From Coprobacter tertius (GTDB lineage: Bacteria > Bacteroidota > Bacteroidia > Bacteroidales > Coprobacteraceae), in assembly GCF_024330105.1 (NCBI RefSeq), contig NZ_JANDHW010000016.1, positions 1 to 52,599 of the forward strand: 52,599 bases of DNA, written 5' to 3'. This document shows, in pieces, positions 8,573-16,642 of the stretch. The position numbers were made by a program, and so were the translations under genes. How positions within the stretch are numbered: the stretch's first letter is position 1; every line of letters starts with the position of its first letter. A model generated the notes under the pieces. The model saw only the letters and a program-made list of their open reading frames with translations, did not search any database and was not told the DNA's origin.

Positions 8573-9052
8573 TTATTGTATGTTGGGGATGATATCGGTT
8601 AGTGAGGCGAGAATGTCTTCTTGCCGGATCCCCTCCCGTAAGATGAGCAATATGGTATCGTCTCCAGCGATTGTTCCCAGTATTTCTTTTGTTGCACGGC
8701 TGTCGATGTCGTAAGCGATACCGCTGGCATAGCCGGGTCGTGTTTTTATAACGGCGATTTGTCCTGAAAATTCTATCGATATAAATCCCGAAGGCGATAC
8801 TTTTATTTCGTTATTGACTTTCGATTGCATAATCTTGCCGATACTTCCAGTGCCGGGAAGAACGTACATATACCCTTTATCTGTACTCGGAACTTTTGCA
8901 ATCTGTAATTGTTTAAGGTCTCTTGATAAAGTTGCCTGAGTAAGATCGAATCCCCTTTCGGTAAGGATGTTCAAAAGATCATCCTGATTTCCGATACGAT
9001 TATTTATGATAATTTCTTTTATCGCTTGCAATCTTTCGGTCTTATTTTTCAT
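8573..9052 (-). CDS. argR: Arginine repressor
   Basis: ArgR is the hexameric arginine-responsive regulator of arginine genes. The 159-residue protein has an N-terminal winged helix (residues 1-75) with the conserved recognition segment TQATLSRDLKQL, including the Ser-Arg pair that contacts DNA. The C-terminal trimerisation and arginine-binding domain carries GTIAGDDTILLI with the paired aspartates. It heads the argR-GNAT-argG unit. Its promoter is flanked by A+T-rich palindromes resembling ARG boxes, which suggests autoregulation. Confidence 0.95.
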   Translation of the reverse strand: MKNKTERLQAIKEIIINNRIGNQDDLLNILTERGFDLTQATLSRDLKQLQIAKVPSTDKGYMYVLPGTGSIGKIMQSKVNNEIKVSPSGFISIEFSGQIAVIKTRPGYASGIAYDIDSRATKEILGTIAGDDTILLILREGIRQEDILASLTDIIPNIQ

Positions 9053-9090
9053 ATATTTCGTAATTTGGGTTTCTTACAAACTTTATTTGT

Positions 9091-9102
9091 GCATAAATAT
9101 GC
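9091..9102. promoter_or_regulatory. Candidate ArgR box at argR transcription start
   Basis: GCATA-AA-TATGC is an inverted repeat of the size and A+T character of ArgR half-site pairs (E. coli TGAAT-N4-ATTCA). It lies directly downstream of the argR -7 element, a position where a bound repressor would block initiation. Confidence 0.45.
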
Positions 9103-9112
9103 TTTTATGATG

Positions 9113-9120
9113 CAAATTTA
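9113..9120 (-). promoter_or_regulatory. argR promoter -7 element
   Basis: The minus strand reads TAAATTTG (then CA), a full TAnnTTTG match about 60 nt upstream of the argR ATG. The -33 region lacks TTTG and instead holds the palindromic pair at 9132-9154. Confidence 0.55.
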
Positions 9121-9131
9121 AAGATTAAAAT

Positions 9132-9154
9132 TGAATATATGCAGTATATATGCA
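9132..9154. promoter_or_regulatory. Overlapping ARG-box-like motifs upstream of argR
   Basis: TGAATATATGCA (9132-9143) overlaps TGCA-GTATATA-TGCA (9140-9154). The first has one perfect E. coli-type half-site, TGAAT. The pair covers the -33 region of the argR promoter, consistent with repressor exclusion of RNA polymerase. Confidence 0.45.
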
Positions 9155-9227
9155 GAAATGATAATTAAATCTTCTCTTTTTAACATTGATTATACTTTAC
9201 ATAGGTATGTATATGCAAAAAATATCC

Positions 9228-9268
9228 AAAAAATCCGGATCTATCTTTGATAAGGCAAATCCGGATTT
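9228..9268 (-). terminator. Intrinsic terminator after surE
   Basis: Two copies of ATCCGGAT, extended to AAATCCGGAT / ATCCGGATTT (9231-9240 with 9259-9268), can pair around an 18-nt loop. On the minus strand a run of six Ts follows. Confidence 0.65.
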
Positions 9269-9317
9269 ATAATAAGTAGTATAATGTCATTTGACTCGAT
9301 CGAGTTGTATATAAGTA

Positions 9318-10103
9318 TTATTCGGAAAATAAGTTGCGAGTCGTATCGATGTATTTTATGGCCGATTGATCGTAAGTCGTAGGTACTACAGAGATATAAT
9401 TGTGAGCTAACGCCCATTCGTCGGTTTCTTCGTTATCGGGTTCGAGATTTATAAATTGTCCGGTAAGCCAGAAATAATCTTTTCCATATGGGTCTGTTCT
9501 ACGATCGTATTCTTCGGTCCAATAGCCATGTGCCTGACGACAGACTTTTACACCGTTAATTTTGTCGGATGCCGGGATATTGATATTTAAGCATACCGAT
9601 TGGGGTAATCCTTGTTCAAGGAGTTTTCGACAGGTAAAAGTAACGATATCGCTGCATGCTGAAAAGTTTGCATCGGGGTTGTGAGAACAGAGTGAAAATC
9701 CTGCCGAAGGAATGCCTACGATTGCACCTTCTATCGCCGCCCCCATTGTTCCTGAATATACTACGCTAACTCCTGCATTTGATCCGTGGTTTATTCCAGA
9801 TACCAATAAATCGGGGCGTCTGTCGCATAGAAAGTTAAGTGCGAGTTTTATACAATCTACTGGGGTTCCATTTGTTTTGAAAGAGGTAAAATCCTCTTTC
9901 TTTTCTACGGGTATAAGTCGTAGAGGATATCCCGATGATATAGCGCTCGATTGTCCTGATCGAGGAGAATCGGGGGCAACTACCAGGATTTCTCCCAGAC
10001 TGTCGATCATTTTTATTAATTCATTTATTCCTTTTGCGTCGATGCCGTCGTCGTTGGTGACTAAAATAAGAGGTTTGGAAAAATTGGATTTACTTGTTGT
10101 CAT
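9318..10103 (-). CDS. surE: 5'/3'-nucleotidase SurE
   Basis: SurE is a metal-dependent survival protein that dephosphorylates nucleoside monophosphates. The ATG at 10103 gives 261 residues. The in-frame ATG at 10133 would overlap the TATTTTTG -7 element (10131-10138) and is unlikely. The metal-binding N-terminus LILVTNDDGIDAKG carries the Asp pair, APDSPRSGQSSAIS is the active-site loop, and VSGINHGSNAG is the third family block. It is divergent from parA and followed by its own terminator, so it is probably monocistronic. Confidence 0.95.
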   Translation of the reverse strand: MTTSKSNFSKPLILVTNDDGIDAKGINELIKMIDSLGEILVVAPDSPRSGQSSAISSGYPLRLIPVEKKEDFTSFKTNGTPVDCIKLALNFLCDRRPDLLVSGINHGSNAGVSVVYSGTMGAAIEGAIVGIPSAGFSLCSHNPDANFSACSDIVTFTCRKLLEQGLPQSVCLNINIPASDKINGVKVCRQAHGYWTEEYDRRTDPYGKDYFWLTGQFINLEPDNEETDEWALAHNYISVVPTTYDQSAIKYIDTTRNLFSE

Positions 10104-10130
10104 TTTTATGTCGAATACGTTTGTCAAAAG

Positions 10131-10138
10131 CAAAAATA
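10131..10138 (-). promoter_or_regulatory. Probable surE promoter -7 element
   Basis: The minus strand reads TATTTTTG, matching TAnnTTTG, 27 nt before the preferred surE ATG. It is used here to decide the start codon. Confidence 0.5.
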
Positions 10139-10233
10139 CAAAAAAAAGAGATTGCCGGACATGAAATTTTTCAGGTTGCTTATTCCGAGTGCTAAATTTC
10201 TTGAAATAAGGTCGGGTTCTTCTGTAAAAATAT

Positions 10234-10241
10234 TATATTTG
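10234..10241 (+). promoter_or_regulatory. Probable parA promoter -7 element
   Basis: TATATTTG (then CA) is a full -7 match. It gives a long parA leader of about 145 nt that contains the repeats described at 10285-10343. Confidence 0.55.
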
Positions 10242-10284
10242 CAACAAAAGTATGTGCTCTTTAATAGGTTGGCATGCAGGGGAG

Positions 10285-10343
10285 GTTATCAACAATTTGA
10301 ATGACTTTTCAACAATTAACCGATTTTGTCGGGGTTTGATAAC
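10285..10343 (+). repeat. Inverted and direct repeats in parA leader
   Basis: GTTATCAA (10285-10292) and TTGATAAC (10336-10343) form an 8-bp inverted repeat. Inside it TCAACAATT occurs twice (10289-10297 and 10309-10317), 20 bp apart, about two helical turns. These could be operator half-sites for autoregulation by the ParA/ParB pair, or weak DnaA-like boxes (TTATCAACA). Confidence 0.4.
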
Positions 10344-10393
10344 GTGAGGACGATAAAAAGATGTTTCTTTGTTTCTGATTAATACAGAAATTT

Positions 10394-11164
10394 ATGGGTA
10401 AAGTAATCGCTATCGCAAATCAGAAAGGGGGAGTGGGGAAAACCACGACTTCAATCAATCTGGCCGCTTCGCTGGCCGCTCTTGATAAAAAGGTGCTCGT
10501 AGTAGATGCCGATCCTCAGGCTAACGCATCTTCGGGATTAGGAGTCGATTTAAAAAATGTAACGACTTCAATTTACGAATGCCTTATCAATGGAGAGTCT
10601 TTGCGTAAAGCAACTGCGGAGACTTGTGTCCCGGGACTCGATATCGTTTGTTCTCGAATCGATTTGGTGGGTGCTGAGCTCGAACTTTTGAATATAGAGA
10701 ACCGAGAGCGTGTTTTGGCTGTACTTCTCGATGAGGTGAAAGGAGAATATGATTATATCCTGATTGATTGTTCTCCTTCTTTAGGTCTGATAACGGTAAA
10801 TTCACTTACTGCAGCCGATTCGGTTATTATTCCGGTTCAGGCAGAATATTTTGCTCTCGAAGGCATCAGCAAATTACTGAATACAATAAAGATTATAAAA
10901 TCGAAACTGAATCCAGCTCTCGAAATCGAAGGTTTTCTGTTGACGATGTATGATTCTCGCTTGCGTTTAGCTAACCAGATATATGAGGAGTTGAAAGTAC
11001 ATTTTAGGGATATGGTATTTACTACGGTGATACAACGGAATATTCGCCTGAGCGAGGCTCCCAGCCATGGAATACCGGCATTACTTTATGATAAGGATTC
11101 GAAAGGAAGTCTTAATCATTTACAGCTTGCACAGGAATTGATAAACAGGACAAAAAGGAAATAA
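10394..11164 (+). CDS. parA: ParA/Soj chromosome partitioning ATPase
   Basis: A 256-residue deviant Walker ATPase of the MinD/ParA superfamily. The P-loop KGGVGKTT is at residues 11-18 with the signature lysine at its start. DADPQANASSGLG is Walker A', and LIDCSPSLGLITVNSL is Walker B. It has no N-terminal helix-turn-helix, so it is the short chromosomal Soj type. ParA binds DNA nonspecifically and moves ParB-parS complexes during segregation. parB follows 26 bp downstream. The usual Bacteroidota order parA-parB-DUF5683-mltD is kept. Confidence 0.96.
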   Translation: MGKVIAIANQKGGVGKTTTSINLAASLAALDKKVLVVDADPQANASSGLGVDLKNVTTSIYECLINGESLRKATAETCVPGLDIVCSRIDLVGAELELLNIENRERVLAVLLDEVKGEYDYILIDCSPSLGLITVNSLTAADSVIIPVQAEYFALEGISKLLNTIKIIKSKLNPALEIEGFLLTMYDSRLRLANQIYEELKVHFRDMVFTTVIQRNIRLSEAPSHGIPALLYDKDSKGSLNHLQLAQELINRTKRK

Positions 11165-11190
11165 GATACAGGCCCATAGATTAAAAAAAT

Positions 11191-12069
11191 ATGGCTACAT
11201 TTAAAAGAAATGCTTTAGGTCGGGGACTCGATGCCCTTATAACGATGGATGATGTTAAAACATCTGGCTCGTCGTCTATAAATGAGATTGAACTTTCGAA
11301 AATAAAGCCTAATCCCGATCAGCCCAGGCGGGAGTTTGATTCCGATGGCTTAGCCGAACTTGCGACATCTATTCGGGAACTGGGAATAATTCAGCCTATT
11401 TCTTTACGTCAGGTTGACGACGGTACATATCAGATTATAGCTGGAGAACGCCGATATCGAGCTTCGCTTATGGCAGGTCTTACATCTGTTCCTGCTTATG
11501 TGCGTACTGCAGAAGATGAGACGATGATGGAAATGGCACTCATCGAAAATATCCAGCGGGAAGATCTGAATTCGATAGAGATCGCTCTTACCTTTCAGAA
11601 ATTGATCGAACAATACGAGCTTACTCAGGAAAGATTGAGTGAACGTATCGGGAAAAAGCGGGCAACAATTGCCAATTATCTGCGTTTGTTGAAGCTTCCG
11701 GCAGAAATACAAATGGGGCTTAAAAACAAACACATCGATATGGGGCATGCGAGGGCTTTGCTCTCTATCGATGATCCGGCTATGCAACTCCGAATTTATG
11801 AATTGATTCAGGAAAACGGTTATTCGGTACGTAAGGTCGAGGAACTGGTAAAAGAGTATTCGTCTGGAGAGGGTAATCTTAAGGTAATATCGAAAACTAA
11901 ACCTGCAGTACGGGAGGAATATGATTTACTGAAAAAGCATTTATCGTCTTTCTTTAAGACACCGGTACAATTTACTTGTAATCAGTCCGGAAAGGGAAAG
12001 ATTAGTATACCTTTTAAAAATGAAGAAGAACTGGAACGTCTCATGGCAATTTTCGACCAACTGAAATAA
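11191..12069 (+). CDS. parB: ParB/Spo0J chromosome partitioning protein
   Basis: A 292-residue ParB. The N-terminal ParB/Srx CTPase domain (residues about 30-120) contains PNPDQPRREFD, LGIIQPISLR and the CTP-binding GERRYRAS box followed by ENIQREDLN. A central helix-turn-helix (about 130-200; LSERIGKKRATIANYLRLLKLP) reads parS, and a C-terminal dimerisation segment follows. It works with the adjacent ParA in origin segregation. No convincing parS (GTTTCACGTGAAAC-like) site was found in the window. Confidence 0.96.
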   Translation: MATFKRNALGRGLDALITMDDVKTSGSSSINEIELSKIKPNPDQPRREFDSDGLAELATSIRELGIIQPISLRQVDDGTYQIIAGERRYRASLMAGLTSVPAYVRTAEDETMMEMALIENIQREDLNSIEIALTFQKLIEQYELTQERLSERIGKKRATIANYLRLLKLPAEIQMGLKNKHIDMGHARALLSIDDPAMQLRIYELIQENGYSVRKVEELVKEYSSGEGNLKVISKTKPAVREEYDLLKKHLSSFFKTPVQFTCNQSGKGKISIPFKNEEELERLMAIFDQLK

Positions 12070-12078
12070 GAAAAGACA

Positions 12079-12846
12079 TTGGGTACGATTCGGAACATAA
12101 AATATTGTAATTCCTTGTTTACGGGTGTTTGTGCCGTTGTTACTATGGTTTGTTTATTATTTTCAACAAATCTTTCGGCTCAGCAACCCGTTGTTGAAGA
12201 TACTCTCGAGGTCGGCCCACCGGTTACGATTGTTGCCGATAGTATCATAAATGAAGGGATTAACGAAGTAAAGCAAAACAAGAAAGAGATGATGGAGGCT
12301 CCTCCTTCAGGTATGCCTCTTCCGGTGATTCCCGACTCGTTATTATTTACACCCGATCCGATGAAAGCCGTTTGGTACTCGGCTTTGTTTCCGGGGCTGG
12401 GGCAGATATATAACCGTCGCTATTGGAAGCTGCCGATTGTAATCGGCGGTTATATGGGGCTGATATATGCAACATCCTGGAATAATCGTTATTATACCGA
12501 TTATTCTATGGCGTACAGGGATATTATGGATAATGACCCGACGACGAACAGCTATATTAATTTTTTGCCCTATAATAACCGGAATGATGAGTTTGTTAAC
12601 GCAAATCTCGATTGGTTGAAAGGTTCTCTAAAACGGAAAAAGGACTTTTACAGGCGTAATCGTGATTTGTGTATTATTTCTATGGTAGGATTATATCTGG
12701 TCTGTATGATCGATGCATATGTCGATGCCCAGCTCTACCAATTCGATATCAGCCCCGATGTGAGCATGCAGTTGCTTCCGGCTGTGATTACTCCGGCACC
12801 GTATTCCCGGGCATCATTGGGTTTACAGTGCGCCATAACCTTTTAA
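12079..12846 (+). CDS. DUF5683 domain-containing exported protein
   Basis: A 255-residue protein if the TTG at 12079 is used. That start supplies the basic N-terminus (RNIK) of a signal peptide whose hydrophobic core and cleavage region read MVCLLFSTNLSAQQ. The first ATG, at 12145, would begin inside the hydrophobic core, so TTG is preferred but not proven. The DUF5683 region (about 95-235) starts KAVWYSALFPGLGQIYNRRYWKLP, a membrane-associated motif of this family, with two hydrophobic segments. Function is unknown. It begins 9 bp after parB and is conserved between parB and mltD in Bacteroidota. Confidence 0.8.
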   Translation: MGTIRNIKYCNSLFTGVCAVVTMVCLLFSTNLSAQQPVVEDTLEVGPPVTIVADSIINEGINEVKQNKKEMMEAPPSGMPLPVIPDSLLFTPDPMKAVWYSALFPGLGQIYNRRYWKLPIVIGGYMGLIYATSWNNRYYTDYSMAYRDIMDNDPTTNSYINFLPYNNRNDEFVNANLDWLKGSLKRKKDFYRRNRDLCIISMVGLYLVCMIDAYVDAQLYQFDISPDVSMQLLPAVITPAPYSRASLGLQCAITF

Positions 12847-12856
12847 ACTTGAAATT

Positions 12857-14761
12857 ATGCGCGTATTTTTTTTATTTGTCATTCTGTTTATAGCCAGTAT
12901 AACGGTAAAAGCTGATATATTGCCTGTAAAGCCATCTGCAAAAGATACTATCTCCGATAAAGATATCATACTTCCCGAAAGTCTCGAAAACGATGTGGAT
13001 AGTCTTTTTTCTAATTGGTATCTTAAAAAATATGCTATTATCGATGAGAATTGTATCAGTACCAGTGTCAATATCGACTATCCCGACTCGGTTTATATTC
13101 AGCGGTTGGCCAATATGCCTACTATTATCGAGATGCCTTTTAATCAGATCGTAAAAACTTATATTAATTTTTATACTCAAAAACGGCGTAAGCTCGTAGA
13201 AGTTATGATGGGTTTGGGAAATTATTATTTCCCGATTTTCGAACAGGAACTCGAACGACAGGGACTACCGCTCGAATTGAAATATCTACCGATTATAGAA
13301 TCGGCTTTACGGCCCGAGGCCACTTCCCGTGCCGGAGCTGCAGGGCTGTGGCAATTTATGATCGGAACTGCTAAAGTTTTAGGGATGGAGGTAAACAGTC
13401 TGGTCGATGAGCGTCGTGATCCGTTAAAGTCGTCTGAAATGGCCGCTCGTTATCTGAAGGAATTATATAATATATATCATGATTGGGGGTTGGCGATTGC
13501 TGCTTATAACTGTGGTCCCGGAAATGTGAATAAAGCGATTCGTCGTTCGGGAGGTAAAGACTATTGGGAGATTTATAATTATCTGCCCCGTGAAACGAGA
13601 GGATACCTTCCCGCCTTTATTGCGGCTAATTATGTGATGCGTTATTATAGTGATCATAATATATGTCCGGTATTGTCTGATATGCCCCTTACGACCGATA
13701 CGATACATATAAACGAACAGGTTCATTTGCAGCAAATTGCCGATGTGTTGCAGATACCTGTCGATCAATTGCGGTCTCTTAATCCGCAATATCGCCGCGA
13801 TATAGTACCGGGAAATGCTAAAACACGTACACTTATTCTTCCTTCGCAGCAAGTTTATGCTTTTATCGAACAAAAGGATTCGATTTTGCAGTATCGCCCC
13901 GATTTGTATGCGCGTCGTACGACTGTAGATCCTTCGGGATATAATTCAGTATCGGGTTATACATATCACAAAGTACGAAGAGGAGAATCATTGTCTACAA
14001 TAGCGCATAAATACGGGGTATCGGTGAAACAATTGCGTAAATGGAATAATTTACGTAGTAATACGATAAACACAGGCAAACGTTTACGGGTAAGTGCCCC
14101 GGTTTTGGCTTCCCGGGAAACAAAACCGGTTGTAAAAACGAAACCGATTGCAAAAAATGAAGTTGCAACTGTGGTCGATTCATCTAAAACAGTTGTTGTG
14201 AATGCAGCGGAAGCAAGGGATGAAAAGGTGTTGTCAGATAATAATCCTGTTACCCGTCAGAAAACGGTTTCAACGCTTTATCATCGGATTAAACCGGGTG
14301 AAAGTCTTTCAGTGATTGCTGATAAATATGGAGTGTCGGTGAGTCGGTTGAAATCTTGGAACGGTTTGAAAAGTAATAATATTAGAGCGGGAAAAAGTTT
14401 GAAAATACAAAAAACGAAATATATTGATGTCCCGGTAAAAGAGGAGAATGAATCTCAGCAGCTGATGGCCGATGCGAAGAAGGAGGGTAATAAAGTTGAA
14501 ACTATTGAAAATAGCAGTGCGGAAGCAAAAAACGAAAAACTTGAAAAAGAAGAGGTTTTAGCTCGCAAAAATACCGGTAAGACTGAAACTTCGGTTACAG
14601 GTGCTGAAAAATATTTATACCATAAAGTTACGAGAGGAGAAAGCTTGTGGACAATCTCACGACGTTTCCCGGGAGTTACTTCGGAGCTTATTATAAAATT
14701 GAATAATCTGGAAGATGCTTCTCTTAAAGTAGGACAAGTATTGAAAATACCTGTAGTATAA
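12857..14761 (+). CDS. MltD-like lytic transglycosylase with three LysM domains
   Basis: A 634-residue secreted murein enzyme. An N-terminal signal peptide (MRVFFLFVILFIASITVKA) is followed by a family 1 lytic transglycosylase domain (about 110-270). The catalytic glutamate is in IIESALRPEATSRAGAAGLWQFM, with the AAYNCGPGNVNKAI block behind it. Three LysM peptidoglycan-binding repeats begin near residues 368, 473 and 586 (HKVRRGESLSTIA, HRIKPGESLSVIA and HKVTRGESLWTIS), joined by Lys/Glu-rich linkers. It cleaves glycan strands to 1,6-anhydro products in the periplasm. It is 10 bp from the DUF5683 gene and ends at a terminator. A relA/spoT homologue, often next in related genomes, is absent. 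Confidence 0.93.
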   Translation: MRVFFLFVILFIASITVKADILPVKPSAKDTISDKDIILPESLENDVDSLFSNWYLKKYAIIDENCISTSVNIDYPDSVYIQRLANMPTIIEMPFNQIVKTYINFYTQKRRKLVEVMMGLGNYYFPIFEQELERQGLPLELKYLPIIESALRPEATSRAGAAGLWQFMIGTAKVLGMEVNSLVDERRDPLKSSEMAARYLKELYNIYHDWGLAIAAYNCGPGNVNKAIRRSGGKDYWEIYNYLPRETRGYLPAFIAANYVMRYYSDHNICPVLSDMPLTTDTIHINEQVHLQQIADVLQIPVDQLRSLNPQYRRDIVPGNAKTRTLILPSQQVYAFIEQKDSILQYRPDLYARRTTVDPSGYNSVSGYTYHKVRRGESLSTIAHKYGVSVKQLRKWNNLRSNTINTGKRLRVSAPVLASRETKPVVKTKPIAKNEVATVVDSSKTVVVNAAEARDEKVLSDNNPVTRQKTVSTLYHRIKPGESLSVIADKYGVSVSRLKSWNGLKSNNIRAGKSLKIQKTKYIDVPVKEENESQQLMADAKKEGNKVETIENSSAEAKNEKLEKEEVLARKNTGKTETSVTGAEKYLYHKVTRGESLWTISRRFPGVTSELIIKLNNLEDASLKVGQVLKIPVV

Positions 14762-14784
14762 GTTTAAATATAAAATATTTTATC

Positions 14785-14818
14785 AAAGACCTTTACATAA
14801 TATTGTGAAGGTCTTTTT
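14785..14818 (+). terminator. Intrinsic terminator after the mltD-like gene
   Basis: AAAGACCTTTACA pairs with TGTGAAGGTCTTT (one G-U pair) around a 6-nt loop and is followed by five Ts. It starts 24 bp after the stop codon. Confidence 0.85.
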
Positions 14819-15035
14819 GTTTATTCTTCATTGAGTAAGTAATTTCACTTTTTATAGTGTTAAAAAAATTGGTGTACAAAAGACATTAAAAATGAATAAT
14901 ATACAGAACAATATTATATTTCGAGCGTTTATATCGATGTCTTTTTATATATTCAGGTATGAAAAGTAAAGACTTCCGGAATTATCAATATTGTTAAATA
15001 ATGTAATTTTCGCATGGGTATAGTAGATAAAATCA
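14819..15035. other. A+T-rich intergenic stretch without visible genes
   Basis: Between the mltD terminator and the promoter of the winged-helix gene nothing coding or structured could be supported. The only long frame (minus, 14945-15175) overlaps the real winged-helix gene and looks like a shadow. Confidence 0.5.
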
Positions 15036-15043
15036 TACTTTTG
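15036..15043 (+). promoter_or_regulatory. Probable promoter -7 element of the winged-helix gene
   Basis: TACTTTTG matches TAnnTTTG about 57 nt before the start codon; the -33 box is weak. Confidence 0.45.
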
Positions 15044-15099
15044 TACTTGAATCATAACTAAAAAAGATTTTTGATGTAAAATCTTAATTAAATTTTTGA

Positions 15100-15303
15100 A
15101 TGATGGATAGAGAAGAAATCGGCTTGAATGCCGGATTAGTGTGGAATGCACTGAACGGTGGCGAAAAATTGACACTGAAAGGACTTAAGAAAGTTACCAA
15201 GCTCAAAGATAAAGAGCTTTACGCTGCATTGGGATGGTTATCTCGTGAAGATAAGATCTCTATTGAAGAGACTGAAGGCGATTTGTTGATCGGCCTTATC
15301 TGA
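15100..15303 (+). CDS. Small winged helix-turn-helix domain protein
   Basis: A 67-residue protein that looks like the Bacteroidota winged-helix family PF10771 (DUF2582). It has an N-terminal helix (GLNAGLVWNALNGGEKLTL), a recognition-helix region (KGLKKVTKLKDKELYAALGWLSRE) and a beta wing (DKISIEETEGDLLIGL). The fold resembles ScpB-type or MarR-type winged helices, but no regulatory target is known. ATGATG gives two possible starts one codon apart. It has its own promoter and a long perfect terminator, so it is monocistronic. Confidence 0.88.
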   Translation: MMDREEIGLNAGLVWNALNGGEKLTLKGLKKVTKLKDKELYAALGWLSREDKISIEETEGDLLIGLI

Positions 15304-15331
15304 GAAGTTCGGAAATAATATCTGACCATAC

Positions 15332-15373
15332 AAAGAAGAGGTATAATCATATGATTATACCTCTTCTTTTTTT
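15332..15373 (+). terminator. Long perfect palindromic terminator
   Basis: A 19-bp perfect inverted repeat (15332-15350 with 15351-15369), centred on CATATG, is followed by a run of seven Ts. It lies 29 bp after the winged-helix gene and could act on both strands. Confidence 0.85.
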
Positions 15374-15487
15374 GTAATTATAAAATATAGAAATAAATAT
15401 TTGGTGAAAAAAGATATAATAATTATAATTGCAGTCGTTTTGTGACCTTATTTTTTAGTGCGTTATTAATATAAACGTGAAATATCT

Positions 15488-16633
15488 ATGAATTTTCGTA
15501 ATATCTTAGTTTTTCTTTTTTTATTATCCAGTTCAATTTTATCGGGGCAATTATGCCTGACTCGCCAGTATAATCAACCCAGAGTAGGCGATGTACTTAA
15601 GTGGACCCGTACTACTTATCAACCGGCCGATTCAACGGGAAAGGACTGTGTGTGGGATTTTTCGAAAGTGAAGGCCGGGGGGCCGGTAGAAAGTGTCTCG
15701 TATGGTTTCGACGTTCGGGACGGTAGCATTGTAAAGGAAGCTTTTTCGACCCGGTTTTATTATCATGATGAGGGTGATACGGTGTTTCTGAAAGGTTATG
15801 AAAACGAGTCGTCGATCGTGCGTCATGTTTTTCCACGTCCATTGTTCTGTTATCCGTTCGCATACGGCGATAGTGTTTCAGGGTACCTCTATACACGCGG
15901 AAAATATTGCGATCGTTTGTCTTTGGAACAGTTAGGTACAGGTCATACGGTGGTAGATGGTGAAGGAATATTGATCTTACCTGGAAAAGATACGTTGCGC
16001 CATGTGCTGCAGATAACGACTACCGAGCGTTATGTACAGGATGCTACTCCAATAACAGCGTCCTATTATTTGCCGGATTCGTTACGAATACCGCACGTGA
16101 AAGACAGCATCGCTTATCGGTTGGTCAATGATAGTTCGGTCATCGAACTTAGGGTAACGTCGTGGTATGCTCGAGGTTACCGTTATCCGTTGTTTGAGTC
16201 TTATGAAAATTTGATCTTAACCCCTGATACGTCTTACGTGATGAATCGTTTTTCGTTGTATTGCAGCCTCGACAGCATGGAAAGTTATGTGGGTTACGAT
16301 CCGGAGAACGAGTGGTTGTTGGCGGAAGGGGAAGACGAAAATCCGAGGGAAGAAACAAAGCCCGAAATTTCGTGGAAAGAACGTTTAGAATTGAAAATTT
16401 ATCCAAATCCGGTACGAGACGAACTCCGTGTAGAATATATTTTACCAGAAGCGGTTTCGGTAAATCTATCGGTTCAAGATATGACGGGACGTATTTTATA
16501 TTCGGGAGGAACGCACCGGGAGGAAGGGGATTACCGTAAAACGATTCCGGTATCGGGCTTCCCGAGGGGTCAGTTGTTATTGGTTATGAGAATAGAGAAT
16601 GAGATCGTTACCCGGATAATAATAAAAGAGTAG
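15488..16633 (+). CDS. T9SS type A sorting domain-containing secreted protein
   Basis: A 381-residue exported protein. A signal peptide (FRNILVFLFLLSSSILSG) precedes a beta-rich body of unknown function. The C-terminal 75 residues form a type A sorting domain: LKIYPNPVRDELRVEY, then VQDMTGRILYSGG and a short basic end. This domain sends proteins through the type IX secretion system for anchoring or release at the cell surface. Its stop codon is about 10 bp before the RHS gene start, so the two are co-transcribed. Such small T9SS proteins are often paired with RHS genes in Bacteroidota. A function as companion or delivery factor for the RHS protein is inference. A near-consensus TATAATTG lies at 15424-15431. 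Confidence 0.85.
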   Translation: MNFRNILVFLFLLSSSILSGQLCLTRQYNQPRVGDVLKWTRTTYQPADSTGKDCVWDFSKVKAGGPVESVSYGFDVRDGSIVKEAFSTRFYYHDEGDTVFLKGYENESSIVRHVFPRPLFCYPFAYGDSVSGYLYTRGKYCDRLSLEQLGTGHTVVDGEGILILPGKDTLRHVLQITTTERYVQDATPITASYYLPDSLRIPHVKDSIAYRLVNDSSVIELRVTSWYARGYRYPLFESYENLILTPDTSYVMNRFSLYCSLDSMESYVGYDPENEWLLAEGEDENPREETKPEISWKERLELKIYPNPVRDELRVEYILPEAVSVNLSVQDMTGRILYSGGTHREEGDYRKTIPVSGFPRGQLLLVMRIENEIVTRIIIKE

Positions 16634-16642
16634 TATATCGAA

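Noticed and set aside
10254-10393. Chromosomal replication origin or parS next to parAB
   Set aside because: Only one or two weak DnaA-like 9-mers occur, there is no dnaA or AT-rich unwinding element, and no GTTTCACGTGAAAC-like site was found.
14945-15175. Minus-strand frame of 76 codons
   Set aside because: It overlaps the winged-helix gene and its promoter on the other strand and has no recognisable domain.
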